NCBI GenBank assembly: GCA_027081375.1
Contig: JALWKR010000239.1
Location: 1-11,666 of the forward strand
Length of the DNA: 11,666 bases
Reading direction: 5' to 3'
Origin: Persephonella sp.
GTDB lineage: Bacteria > Aquificota > Aquificia > Aquificales > Hydrogenothermaceae
Every line of letters begins with the position of its first letter. Position 1 is the first letter of the stretch. Positions 1 to 6,192 of this stretch are shown here, piece after piece. The notes beneath the pieces were generated by a model. It was not told where the DNA came from and made no database searches. It was given only the letters and a program-made list of their open reading frames with translations. Made by a program: the position numbers and the translations under genes.

Positions 1-77
1 CCTGCTGTTTGATGAAATATCTCTTCTATACACCAAAAACAACCACCAGCAAAAGTGGCCTTTTCAAGTTTCTTCAT
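1..77 (-). CDS. msrA: Peptide methionine-S-sulfoxide reductase MsrA, N-terminal part (runs off the left edge)
   Basis: Only the first 25 codons are inside the window. They read MKKLEKATFAGGCFWCIEEI, then FHQTA. The segment ATFAGGCFWC is the hallmark N-terminal active-site motif of MsrA, in which the first Cys of GCFWC attacks the sulfoxide of oxidised methionine. The enzyme repairs oxidised methionine in proteins using thioredoxin-type reductants. The ATG at 77 is preceded by an AGAGGT ribosome site (minus strand, 82-87) at normal spacing. The gene starts 9 bases after the stop of the upstream ferredoxin gene, so the two are almost certainly co-transcribed. Whether an MsrB domain is fused downstream cannot be seen. 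The motif makes the call firm despite the short fragment. Confidence 0.9.
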   Translation of the reverse strand, partial: MKKLEKATFAGGCFWCIEEIFHQTA

Positions 78-86
78 TTTTACCTC

Positions 87-374
87 TTATGGATAAAGTT
101 GTTCCCCTGTTTCTGGATCATATATGAAGATAGCATCTACAGGACATGCTTCTGCAGCTCTGAAAATTTCCTCTTCCTCTTCAGGTGTTAAGTCAAGGAT
201 AACTTCCTGTCTTCTTTTTTCTGCAACTTCTTTAAAAACTTCTTCTTTATCTTTTCCTGGCTCTAAAATAACTGCTTTGTGTCTTTTATCTAACTCAATA
301 TATTTAGTTTCCTCTGCACAAGGTCCAATTCCCTCACATATAACCCTGTCAATAACTACTTTTAATTTTCCCAT
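87..374 (-). CDS. Small ferredoxin with a single, three-cysteine iron-sulfur site
   Basis: A 95-residue acidic protein. I place the start at the ATG at 374, not the in-frame TTG at 386, because a strong GGAGG (minus strand, 380-384) lies 5 bases before that ATG and overlaps the TTG. Near the N-terminus is CEGIGPC (C13, I16, C19); near the C-terminus is ACPVDAI (C77). This is the layout of one-cluster bacterial ferredoxins, C-x2-X-x2-C ... C-P, with Ile where a 4Fe-4S protein has its second Cys. Three Cys ligands point to a 3Fe-4S cluster, as in P450-partner ferredoxins, or a 4Fe-4S cluster with a non-Cys fourth ligand. The 57 residues between C19 and C77, rich in Glu, Lys and Arg, are longer than the usual spacing. 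The likely role is low-potential electron transfer in the cytoplasm. It is followed 9 bases later by msrA, suggesting a link to redox repair; the actual partner is unknown. Confidence 0.85.
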   Translation of the reverse strand: MGKLKVVIDRVICEGIGPCAEETKYIELDKRHKAVILEPGKDKEEVFKEVAEKRRQEVILDLTPEEEEEIFRAAEACPVDAIFIYDPETGEQLYP

Positions 375-435
375 TTTAACCTCCAAAAATTTTAAAATAT
401 CTACTTACAAAAACTATATACTAAAAAGGAAAAAG
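375..435. promoter_or_regulatory. Divergent intergenic region between the ferredoxin-msrA and lnt operons
   Basis: These 61 AT-rich bases separate two divergently read genes, so promoters for both should lie here or overlap the gene starts. On the plus strand TATATACT (about 415-422) is a reasonable -10-like element before lnt, followed by the AAGGA ribosome site, but I see no convincing -35 at the right distance. No clear dyad or operator is visible. The promoter content is inferred from gene layout. Confidence 0.35.
380..384 (-). promoter_or_regulatory. Shine-Dalgarno site that fixes the ferredoxin start
   Basis: On the minus strand GGAGG stands 5 bases before the ATG at 374. The upstream TTG at 386 overlaps it and has no ribosome site of its own, so the shorter 95-residue protein is preferred. 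Confidence 0.75.
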
Positions 436-1953
436 ATGAAATCAATGATTTGGATTATTTTATCTGGAATTTTAATAGCAGTATCTCTTCCTGGGTACTT
501 TATTCCATTCTCTTTTGTGTTTGGATTTATTATTTTTTTTAATAAACTAAAAAACGCTAGTTTTAAAGAAACTATCTATTATTCTTTTACAACAGGATTT
601 ATTTTTTCTTTACTAGCTTTTTACTGGACTGTTTATGCAATAACATACTATGGAGGTGTTTCTATATTTTTAGGAATTCCTCTTTTATTTCTTTTAGCTG
701 CAACTTTTTCTACCTTTCAGTTTGTATCATCTGGATTAGCTTTTTACCTTCTTAATAGAAGATATGAATTATTAGCATTCTTAGCTTTTCCTTTTATATG
801 GGTATTTTTTGAGATATTAAGGGAGTTTATTCCCTTTGGTGGTTTTCCATGGAATCTTATTGGATACAGTCTTTCTTACTTTAACTCTATAGCCCAGATT
901 ACGTCTATATTCTCAATATATTCTTTATCTTTTTTAGCAGTTTTTATTCCTTCTGTTATATTTTTCTCCTATCAAAAAGGGCGTTATCCTTTTATTTTTA
1001 GCTTAGTATTTGTATCAGTTCTCATTTTATTCCTACACTTTTGGGGTGTTTATAGAGGAGAACATTTTAATCCTGAAGGAACAAATAAAAGAGTAGCTAT
1101 TGTACAGGCAAATATAACTGAAGATATTAAATTGCAGAATAAAGAGCCTATAAAAGTGATAGATAAATATATAGATCTTATTAAAACAGCTTATAAGAAA
1201 AATCCTGATTTAATAGTTCTTCCTGAAAGTGCTCTTCCTTTCTTTTTTATAGGAGGAGACGAAGATTTAAAGAATTATTTCTTAAATAATATTGCAGATA
1301 TTAAAGTACCAATTCTTCTTGGTTCAGATATTGCAGTTTTTAGAGGTAAACAGCTTTATATATACAACAGTACTCTTCTTTTAGATGAGAATAAAAATGT
1401 TGTTGATATTTATAGTAAGATGAAACTTGTTCCTTTTGGAGAGTATGTTCCTTTTCCTTTTAAGATTTTTTCTTCAATTTTTCCTTATCTAGAAGGATAT
1501 GATTTTTCATCAGGAAGAGAGAAGAAAATCTTATCCTATAAAGAATGGAAGATAGTTCCGTTAATATGTTTTGAGGGGATATTTCCAAACTTTGTTGCAG
1601 ATTTCTCAAAAAAGGGAAATGTTATTGTGAATATTTCAAATGATGCATGGTTTGGAAAAACAGTTGCTCCTTATCAGCATTTTGAGATGGCGAGAATAAG
1701 AGCTATAGAAAATGGATTGTATTTGATAAGAGGAACAAATACGGGAATAAGTGCAGTAATAACTCCTATAGGAACAATAAAAAGTAAGCTTGGTTTATTT
1801 AAAGAAGGAGTAATTGTTTCAGATGTAAAGCTGATAAGAACAGAAACGATTTGGAAGAAATATCATACTTTATTGACAATAGTATATGTAATATTACTAA
1901 TTATATTATTGATAATTTTTGAAATAAGAAAAAAGGTAAGAAAAAATGGTTGA
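436..1953 (+). CDS. lnt: Apolipoprotein N-acyltransferase
   Basis: A 505-residue inner-membrane enzyme (E. coli Lnt is 512) that adds the third acyl chain to the N-terminal Cys of lipoproteins, the last maturation step before export to the outer membrane. The open frame runs back to 124, but the ATG at 436 has AAGGA just upstream and the earlier codons overlap the antisense ferredoxin. The first ~210 residues hold several membrane helices, with FWT...YAITYYGG and PFIWVFFEILREF blocks. A nitrilase-like domain follows with the triad E264 (VLPESALP), K328 (YSKMKLVPFGEYVP) and C378 (PLICFEG), matching E. coli E267, K335 and C387. The NISNDAWFG and QHFEMARIRAIENG blocks are also family hallmarks. 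One hydrophobic helix closes the protein, followed by a basic tail. The 3' end overlaps the next gene by 8 bases. Confidence 0.96.
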   Translation: MKSMIWIILSGILIAVSLPGYFIPFSFVFGFIIFFNKLKNASFKETIYYSFTTGFIFSLLAFYWTVYAITYYGGVSIFLGIPLLFLLAATFSTFQFVSSGLAFYLLNRRYELLAFLAFPFIWVFFEILREFIPFGGFPWNLIGYSLSYFNSIAQITSIFSIYSLSFLAVFIPSVIFFSYQKGRYPFIFSLVFVSVLILFLHFWGVYRGEHFNPEGTNKRVAIVQANITEDIKLQNKEPIKVIDKYIDLIKTAYKKNPDLIVLPESALPFFFIGGDEDLKNYFLNNIADIKVPILLGSDIAVFRGKQLYIYNSTLLLDENKNVVDIYSKMKLVPFGEYVPFPFKIFSSIFPYLEGYDFSSGREKKILSYKEWKIVPLICFEGIFPNFVADFSKKGNVIVNISNDAWFGKTVAPYQHFEMARIRAIENGLYLIRGTNTGISAVITPIGTIKSKLGLFKEGVIVSDVKLIRTETIWKKYHTLLTIVYVILLIILLIIFEIRKKVRKNG

Positions 1954-2470
1954 AAAAATTAGGGGAGAAATAACCGGGGAAGTTATTAATTTGCTAATTG
2001 ATCTAATGAAAAATATCCTTGGAGAAAATGCTGTTAATGTTATTTTGAAAAATTGCACAGATCCTAAAGATGGAAGAAGGTTAGTATATCGTTTTGCACA
2101 GGAAACCCAAAATCTTCTTGGAGACAAAGGCTCTTTTGCAGCTATGAGACAGCTAGGTAGGGAGCTTGCTAAGAAACTTATGGAAGAACATCCAAGAGAA
2201 GAATGGGAAGAAATTTTAAGAACTGCTTTAAATGATCTTGGTTTTGCTAAACAGATAAAAAGAGAAGAAGATAAAGCTTTTATATGTGACTGCGTTTTTT
2301 ATCCTCTTTTAGAAGAAAATGGTCTTAAACCTATCACTCATGCTGTATGTTGGGCTGGCTGGGGATTTATAGAAGGTTTTATGAAAGAGATAGAGGGAGT
2401 TAAAGGAATTAAGTGGTCTAAAAGAGATTATGAACTTAGAAGATGTCAGTTTGATTTTATTAGAGAATAA
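1946..2470 (+). CDS. Small cysteine-rich V4R-like protein of unknown function
   Basis: A 174-residue soluble protein whose ATG lies inside the end of lnt (shared bases ATGGTTGA), so its translation is probably coupled to lnt. The first ~100 residues are helical and charged. The C-terminal third carries ICDCVFYP (C114, C116), HAVCWAGWGFIEGFMKEI (C135) and RRCQFDF (C167). The order 'C, small/aromatic, F-x-E-G-F' and a final C-x-F near the end recalls the V4R (4-vinyl reductase-like) small-molecule-binding domain. The ATC hydrolase-like family, which also ends in C-x-F-x-F, is an alternative. Four Cys in the C-terminal part could bind a metal or be redox active. No signal peptide or membrane helix is seen, so it should be cytoplasmic. 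The family assignment comes from recalled motif shape and is tentative; that the gene is real is well supported by the overlap, length and ribosome site. Confidence 0.6.
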   Translation: MVEKIRGEITGEVINLLIDLMKNILGENAVNVILKNCTDPKDGRRLVYRFAQETQNLLGDKGSFAAMRQLGRELAKKLMEEHPREEWEEILRTALNDLGFAKQIKREEDKAFICDCVFYPLLEENGLKPITHAVCWAGWGFIEGFMKEIEGVKGIKWSKRDYELRRCQFDFIRE

Positions 2471-2650
2471 ATTAAAAACTATAAAAATTATTCTTTATTC
2501 TACTTTTTTCTACTTTTTAGGTTAATTTTCAGTAACTTTTCTATCTTATTTTCATTAATTGATATATAAGGCATTGATATACAACGCTAAGATCCAAACT
2601 TTGATCAATCTTTCTGTGATATTCCTTAAACTAAAATCTGTTTCGATCTT
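2471..2650. other. AT-rich spacer after the lnt operon; short repeats, no gene
   Basis: No open frame of note and no GC-rich hairpin is present. There is a T-rich tract with a perfect tandem 10-base repeat (TTCTACTTTT at 2498-2507 and 2508-2517), which might aid termination of the lnt transcript. There is also a 9-base direct repeat ATTGATATA (2558-2566 and 2573-2581). TTGATCAATCTT at 2601-2612 shares GATCAATCTT with 2701-2710, inside the cydA promoter, and could be a further upstream regulator contact. Confidence 0.4.
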
Positions 2651-2670
2651 GGTTAGTTAATACTTACTAA
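2651..2670. promoter_or_regulatory. Upstream copy of an inverted-repeat operator (imperfect)
   Basis: GGTTAGTTAATACTTACTA (2651-2669) matches, at 17 of 19 positions, the reverse complement of the perfect palindrome region at 2712-2730. Its own dyad, TTAGT...ACTAA, is centred at 2661.5. Two near-identical sites bracketing two FNR-type boxes suggest a dimeric repressor. The shape resembles TetR-family operators, but the regulator is not in this window and the assignment is a guess. Confidence 0.45.
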
Positions 2671-2690
2671 TTTATGATTCAAATCATAAA
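2671..2690. promoter_or_regulatory. FNR/CRP-type activator box upstream of cydA
   Basis: TTTATGATT and AATCATAAA form perfect 9-base arms around a 2-base centre. The core TGAT-N4-ATCA is the recognition pattern of FNR-type members of the CRP/FNR family. The centre (2680.5) falls 41.5 bases before a start point predicted from the -10 element TATAGT at 2710-2715, the geometry of class II activated promoters. Oxygen or redox control of cytochrome bd by FNR-type factors is well known elsewhere. Confidence 0.55.
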
Positions 2691-2692
2691 CC

Positions 2693-2706
2693 TTGACTTA
2701 GATCAA
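2693..2706. promoter_or_regulatory. Second FNR-type box
   Basis: TTGAC-TTAG-ATCAA differs from the FNR consensus TTGAT-N4-ATCAA by one base. Its centre at 2699.5 is 19 bases (almost two helical turns) from the first box. It would lie at about -22, between the first box and the -10 element, a position more typical of repression. It could therefore tune or shut off the promoter at high regulator levels. Confidence 0.5.
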
Positions 2707-2709
2707 TCT

Positions 2710-2722
2710 TATAGTAAGTACT
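2710..2722 (+). promoter_or_regulatory. Predicted cydAB promoter -10 element and start point
   Basis: TATAGT (2710-2715) is the best -10 hexamer in the region, giving a start near 2722 and a leader of about 30 bases. No -35 hexamer is at the right distance (TTGACT at 2693-2698 is only 11 bases away), as expected if an activator at 2671-2690 replaces it. Confidence 0.4.
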
Positions 2723-2727
2723 TACTA
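2712..2727. promoter_or_regulatory. Perfect 16-base palindrome over the cydA start point
   Basis: TAGTAAGTACTTACTA is a perfect palindrome centred at 2719.5. It overlaps the predicted -10 element and start point, so a protein bound here would block transcription. A close second copy lies at 2651-2669 in the other orientation. Confidence 0.5.
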
Positions 2728-2738
2728 ACCTATGGTTT

Positions 2739-2744
2739 AGGAGG
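2739..2744 (+). promoter_or_regulatory. Ribosome binding site of cydA
   Basis: AGGAGG lies 7 bases before the ATG at 2752. This rules out the in-frame ATG at 2674, which lies inside the first FNR-type box and would add 26 non-homologous residues. Confidence 0.8.
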
Positions 2745-2751
2745 AAAAAAA

Positions 2752-4305
2752 ATGGATCTGCTCACCCTGTCCCGTTTCCAATTTGGGATGACTGCCTTTT
2801 ATCATTTTTTATTTGTTCCTCTTACTTTAGGGCTAGCCTTTATGATAGCTATAATCAAAACTATCTACCTAAAAAACAAGGACAAAAGGTATGATGACCT
2901 TGCAATGTTCCTTATGAAACTCTTTGCTATTAACTTTGCTGTAGGTGTTGCTACAGGCTTAACAATGGAGTTTGAGTTTGGGACAAACTGGTTTCAGTAT
3001 TCAAAATTTGTTGGTGATATTTTTGGAGCACCTCTTGCTATAGAAGGTCTTATGGCTTTTTTCCTTGAGTCCACGTTTATAGGTCTCTTCCTGTTTGGGA
3101 AGGATAGAGTTTCTGACAAGATGCATACTTTCGCAGCATGGATGGTTGCTTTAGGAAGTACCCTCTCTGCTTTATGGATACTTATTGCTAATTCATGGAT
3201 GCAAACCCCTGCAGGATACAAAATTGTTGAATCACCTCAAGGGGTAAAAGCAGTTTTAACAGATTTCTTTGAAGCTGTTATAAATCATTCAACAGCTATA
3301 AGATTTCTCCACTGTGTAGATGCTGGATATATAGTCGGCGGATTTTTTGTTATGGGTGTTATGGCTTATTACCTTTTAAAAGGCAAACATGTTGAGATAG
3401 CAAAAGTAGGACTAAAGTTTGCCCTTGTTTTTACAGCTGTAGTATCAACAATCCAGATAGTTTTTGGGGACATTCACGGATATCAGGTAACCCATACACA
3501 ACCATTAAAAATGGCAATGATGGAAGGAAAATGGGAAACAGAAAAGGGAGCTTCTCTTGATCTATTTGGTGTTATAGATCAGGAAAAGCAGGAAACAAAG
3601 GTTTTACTTGAAATACCTTATCTTTTAAGTATTCTTTCATACCACGATCCAAATGCTGAATTTAAAGGAATAAAAGATTTAGTTAAGGAATATAAAGAAT
3701 ATGCAGAAAAAGCTGAAAAGCAGATACCTGTTTTAGAGGCAAAATTAAAAGAGCTTGAAAAAAATAATGCTCCACAAGAAGAGATTGAAAAAGTAAAAGC
3801 ACAGCTAGCACAAGCTAAAGCAGAAGCAAAAGCCTACAACATATCCTTTGAGGACTTACCTTCTGTATCCTTAGTATTCACTACATTTCACCTAATGGTT
3901 TATCTTGGATTTTTCTTTGCCTTTGTTACAATCTGGGGACTTTGGCTTTTAAAAAGAGGAAAACTTTACACAAGCAAGGCATTTTTATGGACTGTGCTAT
4001 TATCTATACCTCTTCCATTTATAGCAACAAACTTTGGGTGGATTGCTGCAGAGGTTGGAAGACAACCTTGGCTTGTTCAAGGAGTTCTATTAACAAAAGA
4101 TGGTGTTTCTTTCCATCCAACTAGTAATGTTTTATTCTCAGTAATTTTCTTCCTTGTTATATACACAGCTATTTATATCGTTTTCTTTTATGCAATGATT
4201 AAAGCTATTAAAAAAGGTCCTCAGTCTTCAAACTCTGAAAATATACCACCTTCTACAAATCCTGCTCAGGTTACAGCATTTTCTAAAACAAAAGAAAACC
4301 TGTAA
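2752..4305 (+). CDS. cydA: Cytochrome bd quinol oxidase subunit I
   Basis: A 517-residue membrane subunit (E. coli CydA 522) that binds haems b558, b595 and d, and oxidises quinol while reducing oxygen to water. The start begins MDLLTLSRFQFGMTAFYHF, aligning with the family N-terminus. Haem ligands are visible: H18 (b595), H187 and M382 (b558). E98 and E106 in PLAIEGLMAFFLE, and E434 in AEVGRQPW, match the conserved acids E99, E107 and E445. The quinol loop keeps K253 and E258 (E. coli K252, E257). It continues with a DLFGVIDQEKQET block and a long Lys/Glu/Ala-rich, probably coiled-coil stretch (about residues 305-365), so this is the long-Q-loop type of E. coli. cydB follows 12 bases after the stop, with its ribosome site touching the cydA stop codon. 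Probably controlled by the dyad array upstream. Confidence 0.97.
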   Translation: MDLLTLSRFQFGMTAFYHFLFVPLTLGLAFMIAIIKTIYLKNKDKRYDDLAMFLMKLFAINFAVGVATGLTMEFEFGTNWFQYSKFVGDIFGAPLAIEGLMAFFLESTFIGLFLFGKDRVSDKMHTFAAWMVALGSTLSALWILIANSWMQTPAGYKIVESPQGVKAVLTDFFEAVINHSTAIRFLHCVDAGYIVGGFFVMGVMAYYLLKGKHVEIAKVGLKFALVFTAVVSTIQIVFGDIHGYQVTHTQPLKMAMMEGKWETEKGASLDLFGVIDQEKQETKVLLEIPYLLSILSYHDPNAEFKGIKDLVKEYKEYAEKAEKQIPVLEAKLKELEKNNAPQEEIEKVKAQLAQAKAEAKAYNISFEDLPSVSLVFTTFHLMVYLGFFFAFVTIWGLWLLKRGKLYTSKAFLWTVLLSIPLPFIATNFGWIAAEVGRQPWLVQGVLLTKDGVSFHPTSNVLFSVIFFLVIYTAIYIVFFYAMIKAIKKGPQSSNSENIPPSTNPAQVTAFSKTKENL

Positions 4306-4317
4306 GGAGGAATAAAC

Positions 4318-5352
4318 ATGCCTACAGAAATATTTACAACTCTTGAAGGATTATGGTTCTTACTTGCTGGAGTATTCCTTGTTGGATATGCATTAACAGA
4401 TGGTTTTGATTTAGGAACAGGAATTTTAACTATATTTACTAACAAAGATGAAAACAGAAGAATTTTATATAACGCTGTAGCTCCTGTTTGGGACGGCAAT
4501 GAGGTATGGCTTATTGCTGGTGGAGGAATGCTGTTTGCTGCTTTTCCTGTTGTTTATGCTGCATCTTTTAGCGGATTTTACCTTGCTATTCTTATTGTTC
4601 TATGGGCTTTAATTGGAAGAGCTGTAGCTTTTGAATATAGAAATAAAAAGGAAAGTCCTTTATGGAGAAAAACGTGGGATTGGATATACTGGATAGGAAA
4701 TTTTGTTCCTGCTTTCCTGTTTGGAGTTGCTGTTGGGAATGCTGTTGTTGGTGTTCCTATTGACCAACAGGGAGTATATCATGGTTCTTTCTTTACCCTT
4801 CTAAGACCAGCACCTCTTTTAATGGGAGTTGTTGCAGTTTTTATGTTCTTAATGCATGGAACTGCTTATCTTCTTAGAAAGACTGAAGGAGAGGTTTTTC
4901 AACTTGCTAAAAAAGCAGCATATATTGGATTTTTTGGATACATAGGTTCTCTAATAGTAACAGACTTTCTACTTGTTATTACAGCTCCATATTTATACTC
5001 AAACTACTTTGAATATCCTCTTTTCTGGATTGCTCCAGCTATGATTGTAATAGGCTTAATTTTATTCTTTAAATTTTTATCCTCTGAGAAGTATGAAAAA
5101 GTAATATATGGATCAACATTAACTACTATTGGAACTGTTTTAACAATTGCATTTGCTACTTATCCTGTTTTAATGAGATCTACTATAAATCCTGAATATA
5201 ATTTAACAATTTGGAACTCTGCATCATCTCATATTACTCTTACTGTTATGCTTGTTGTGACTGTTCTTCTTATGCCTATTGTAATCTTTTATACTGCGTA
5301 TGTTTATAGAGTATTTAAAGGGAAAGTTTCAGCAGAAGGAGGCTATCACTAA
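4318..5352 (+). CDS. cydB: Cytochrome bd quinol oxidase subunit II
   Basis: A 344-residue integral membrane subunit (E. coli CydB 379) that pairs with CydA to form the oxidase. Family marks are TDGFDLG with D28 and D31, the APVWDGNEVWLI block with D59 (equivalent to E. coli D58 of the proposed proton path), FAAFPVVYAASFSGFY, FVPAFLFGVAVGN, and a closing SASSHITLTVML block. In E. coli the residue two before that Asp is His; here it is Val57. About eight or nine hydrophobic helices are evident. TAAGGAGG merges the cydA stop with the cydB ribosome site, so the two should be translated together. No short CydX-like frame follows, and no cydCD genes are nearby. A hairpin terminator lies 44 bases after the stop. 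Confidence 0.96.
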   Translation: MPTEIFTTLEGLWFLLAGVFLVGYALTDGFDLGTGILTIFTNKDENRRILYNAVAPVWDGNEVWLIAGGGMLFAAFPVVYAASFSGFYLAILIVLWALIGRAVAFEYRNKKESPLWRKTWDWIYWIGNFVPAFLFGVAVGNAVVGVPIDQQGVYHGSFFTLLRPAPLLMGVVAVFMFLMHGTAYLLRKTEGEVFQLAKKAAYIGFFGYIGSLIVTDFLLVITAPYLYSNYFEYPLFWIAPAMIVIGLILFFKFLSSEKYEKVIYGSTLTTIGTVLTIAFATYPVLMRSTINPEYNLTIWNSASSHITLTVMLVVTVLLMPIVIFYTAYVYRVFKGKVSAEGGYH

Positions 5353-5395
5353 AAGGAGTACCTCCACTTGTCCACCTTTTTTCTCCATCTATAAT

Positions 5396-5418
5396 GGGGC
5401 TTTTTAGCCCCTATTTTT
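5396..5418 (+). terminator. Intrinsic terminator of cydAB
   Basis: GGGGCT, a TTTT loop and AGCCCC form a 6-pair GC-rich stem (5396-5411), followed by TATTTTT. It overlaps the last codons of the convergent minus-strand nuclease gene. The minus-strand flank has no T-run, so it should work mainly for cydAB. Confidence 0.85.
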
Positions 5419-6192
5419 GTGTTTATTAATAACTGTTTCAACAAAATCTAAAGGAATTTCTAAAACCTCTGCTATTTCTTTTGCATCCATTTTTAGTTTT
5501 TTGTGTAATCTTAATACTGCTTTTTCTAAGCCTTCTTTCAGCCCTTCTTGTTTTCCATCCTTGAAGAAAGGATGATTTTCTATAGTTTCTCTATCAAATG
5601 TTATTGGCATCTTTTCTACCTCTAGCTTGAATTCTTCTACTAATTTAGACCTTATTGTCAGCAGGTTCAATAACTTCTTTAAGTAATCTCTCCTTTCTCT
5701 CTCTGGCAGTTTATAAAGCTCTGTTAAGAGTTCTCTAAAATACTTTTCAGGATTTCTTACATCACATAATACTGCTAATATTTTATCTGTCAGGCTATCG
5801 CTTTTAAACAACTCCTCACAGCTTATCTCTCTTATGTCCATTAGCTTATAGCTAAAGCTTAAGTTTTCCGTTTCTATTCTGTCTTTCATCTTTAAAGGTT
5901 TTTCTCCAACATACAAAACCATCTGTTTTATTTTTCTGTTTGGATACTTGGAAGATAAAAGAACAAAATATTCAAGCATTCTAAAGGGCATATTTTTATC
6001 GTTTTGGGTTTGCAGTTCTAGATGAAATATAGAACCATCTTCCAATTCAACGAGAAAGTCAGCTCTTCTTTCTTTCACTTGAGGCAGAGATGTATCTAAC
6101 AGCTTTTTAGCGTTTTTTCCTGTAAGCAACTGAACAAACTTTGGAGGAATTTCCTGAATTATATCTCTAAGAGTTATATCTATTTTTCCCAA
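5404..6192 (-). CDS. Rpn/PD-(D/E)XK nuclease family transposase-like protein
   Basis: A 262-residue protein of the Rpn/YhgA-like 'PD-(D/E)XK nuclease family transposase' group. In the N-terminal domain, D45 (RRADFLVELEDG) and E59-L-Q61 (IFHLELQTQ) form the D...E-x-Q catalytic core these proteins carry instead of E-x-K. The stretch FRMLEYFVLLSSKYP, then KIKQMVLYVG, is also typical. The C-terminal region has the family's GKQEGLKEGLEKA stretch followed by a helix-turn-helix-like segment, MDAKEIAEVLEIPLDFVETV. Rpn proteins are DNA endonucleases that raise recombination and often occur as scattered paralogues. The start is TTG at 6192 with AAAGG 9 bases upstream; an in-frame stop lies just beyond, so no longer start is possible. 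There is no partner transposase or terminal repeat, and the frame is intact. It faces cydAB and shares their terminator region. Confidence 0.8.
   Translation of the reverse strand: MGKIDITLRDIIQEIPPKFVQLLTGKNAKKLLDTSLPQVKERRADFLVELEDGSIFHLELQTQNDKNMPFRMLEYFVLLSSKYPNRKIKQMVLYVGEKPLKMKDRIETENLSFSYKLMDIREISCEELFKSDSLTDKILAVLCDVRNPEKYFRELLTELYKLPERERRDYLKKLLNLLTIRSKLVEEFKLEVEKMPITFDRETIENHPFFKDGKQEGLKEGLEKAVLRLHKKLKMDAKEIAEVLEIPLDFVETVINKHKNRG

Noticed and set aside
375..386. TTG start at 386 for the ferredoxin
   Set aside because: It overlaps the GGAGG that serves the ATG at 374.
124..435. Extension of lnt upstream to a start at 124
   Set aside because: This stretch is antisense to the well-supported ferredoxin gene, is unlike Lnt, and the ATG at 436 has its own ribosome site and gives the family's usual length.
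1906..2127. Antisense frames such as 1906-2127, 2994-3221, 4266-4499, 9863-10084 and 10290-10493
   Set aside because: They mirror strongly supported genes on the other strand, have no ribosome sites or family features, and are coding shadows.
2674..2751. N-terminal extension of cydA from the ATG at 2674
   Set aside because: It lies in the operator/promoter region, and the ATG at 2752 has a perfect ribosome site and aligns with the known CydA N-terminus.
5353..5395. CydX-like small gene after cydB
   Set aside because: Only an eight-codon TTG frame follows the GGAG; it is not hydrophobic in the CydX manner and runs into the terminator.
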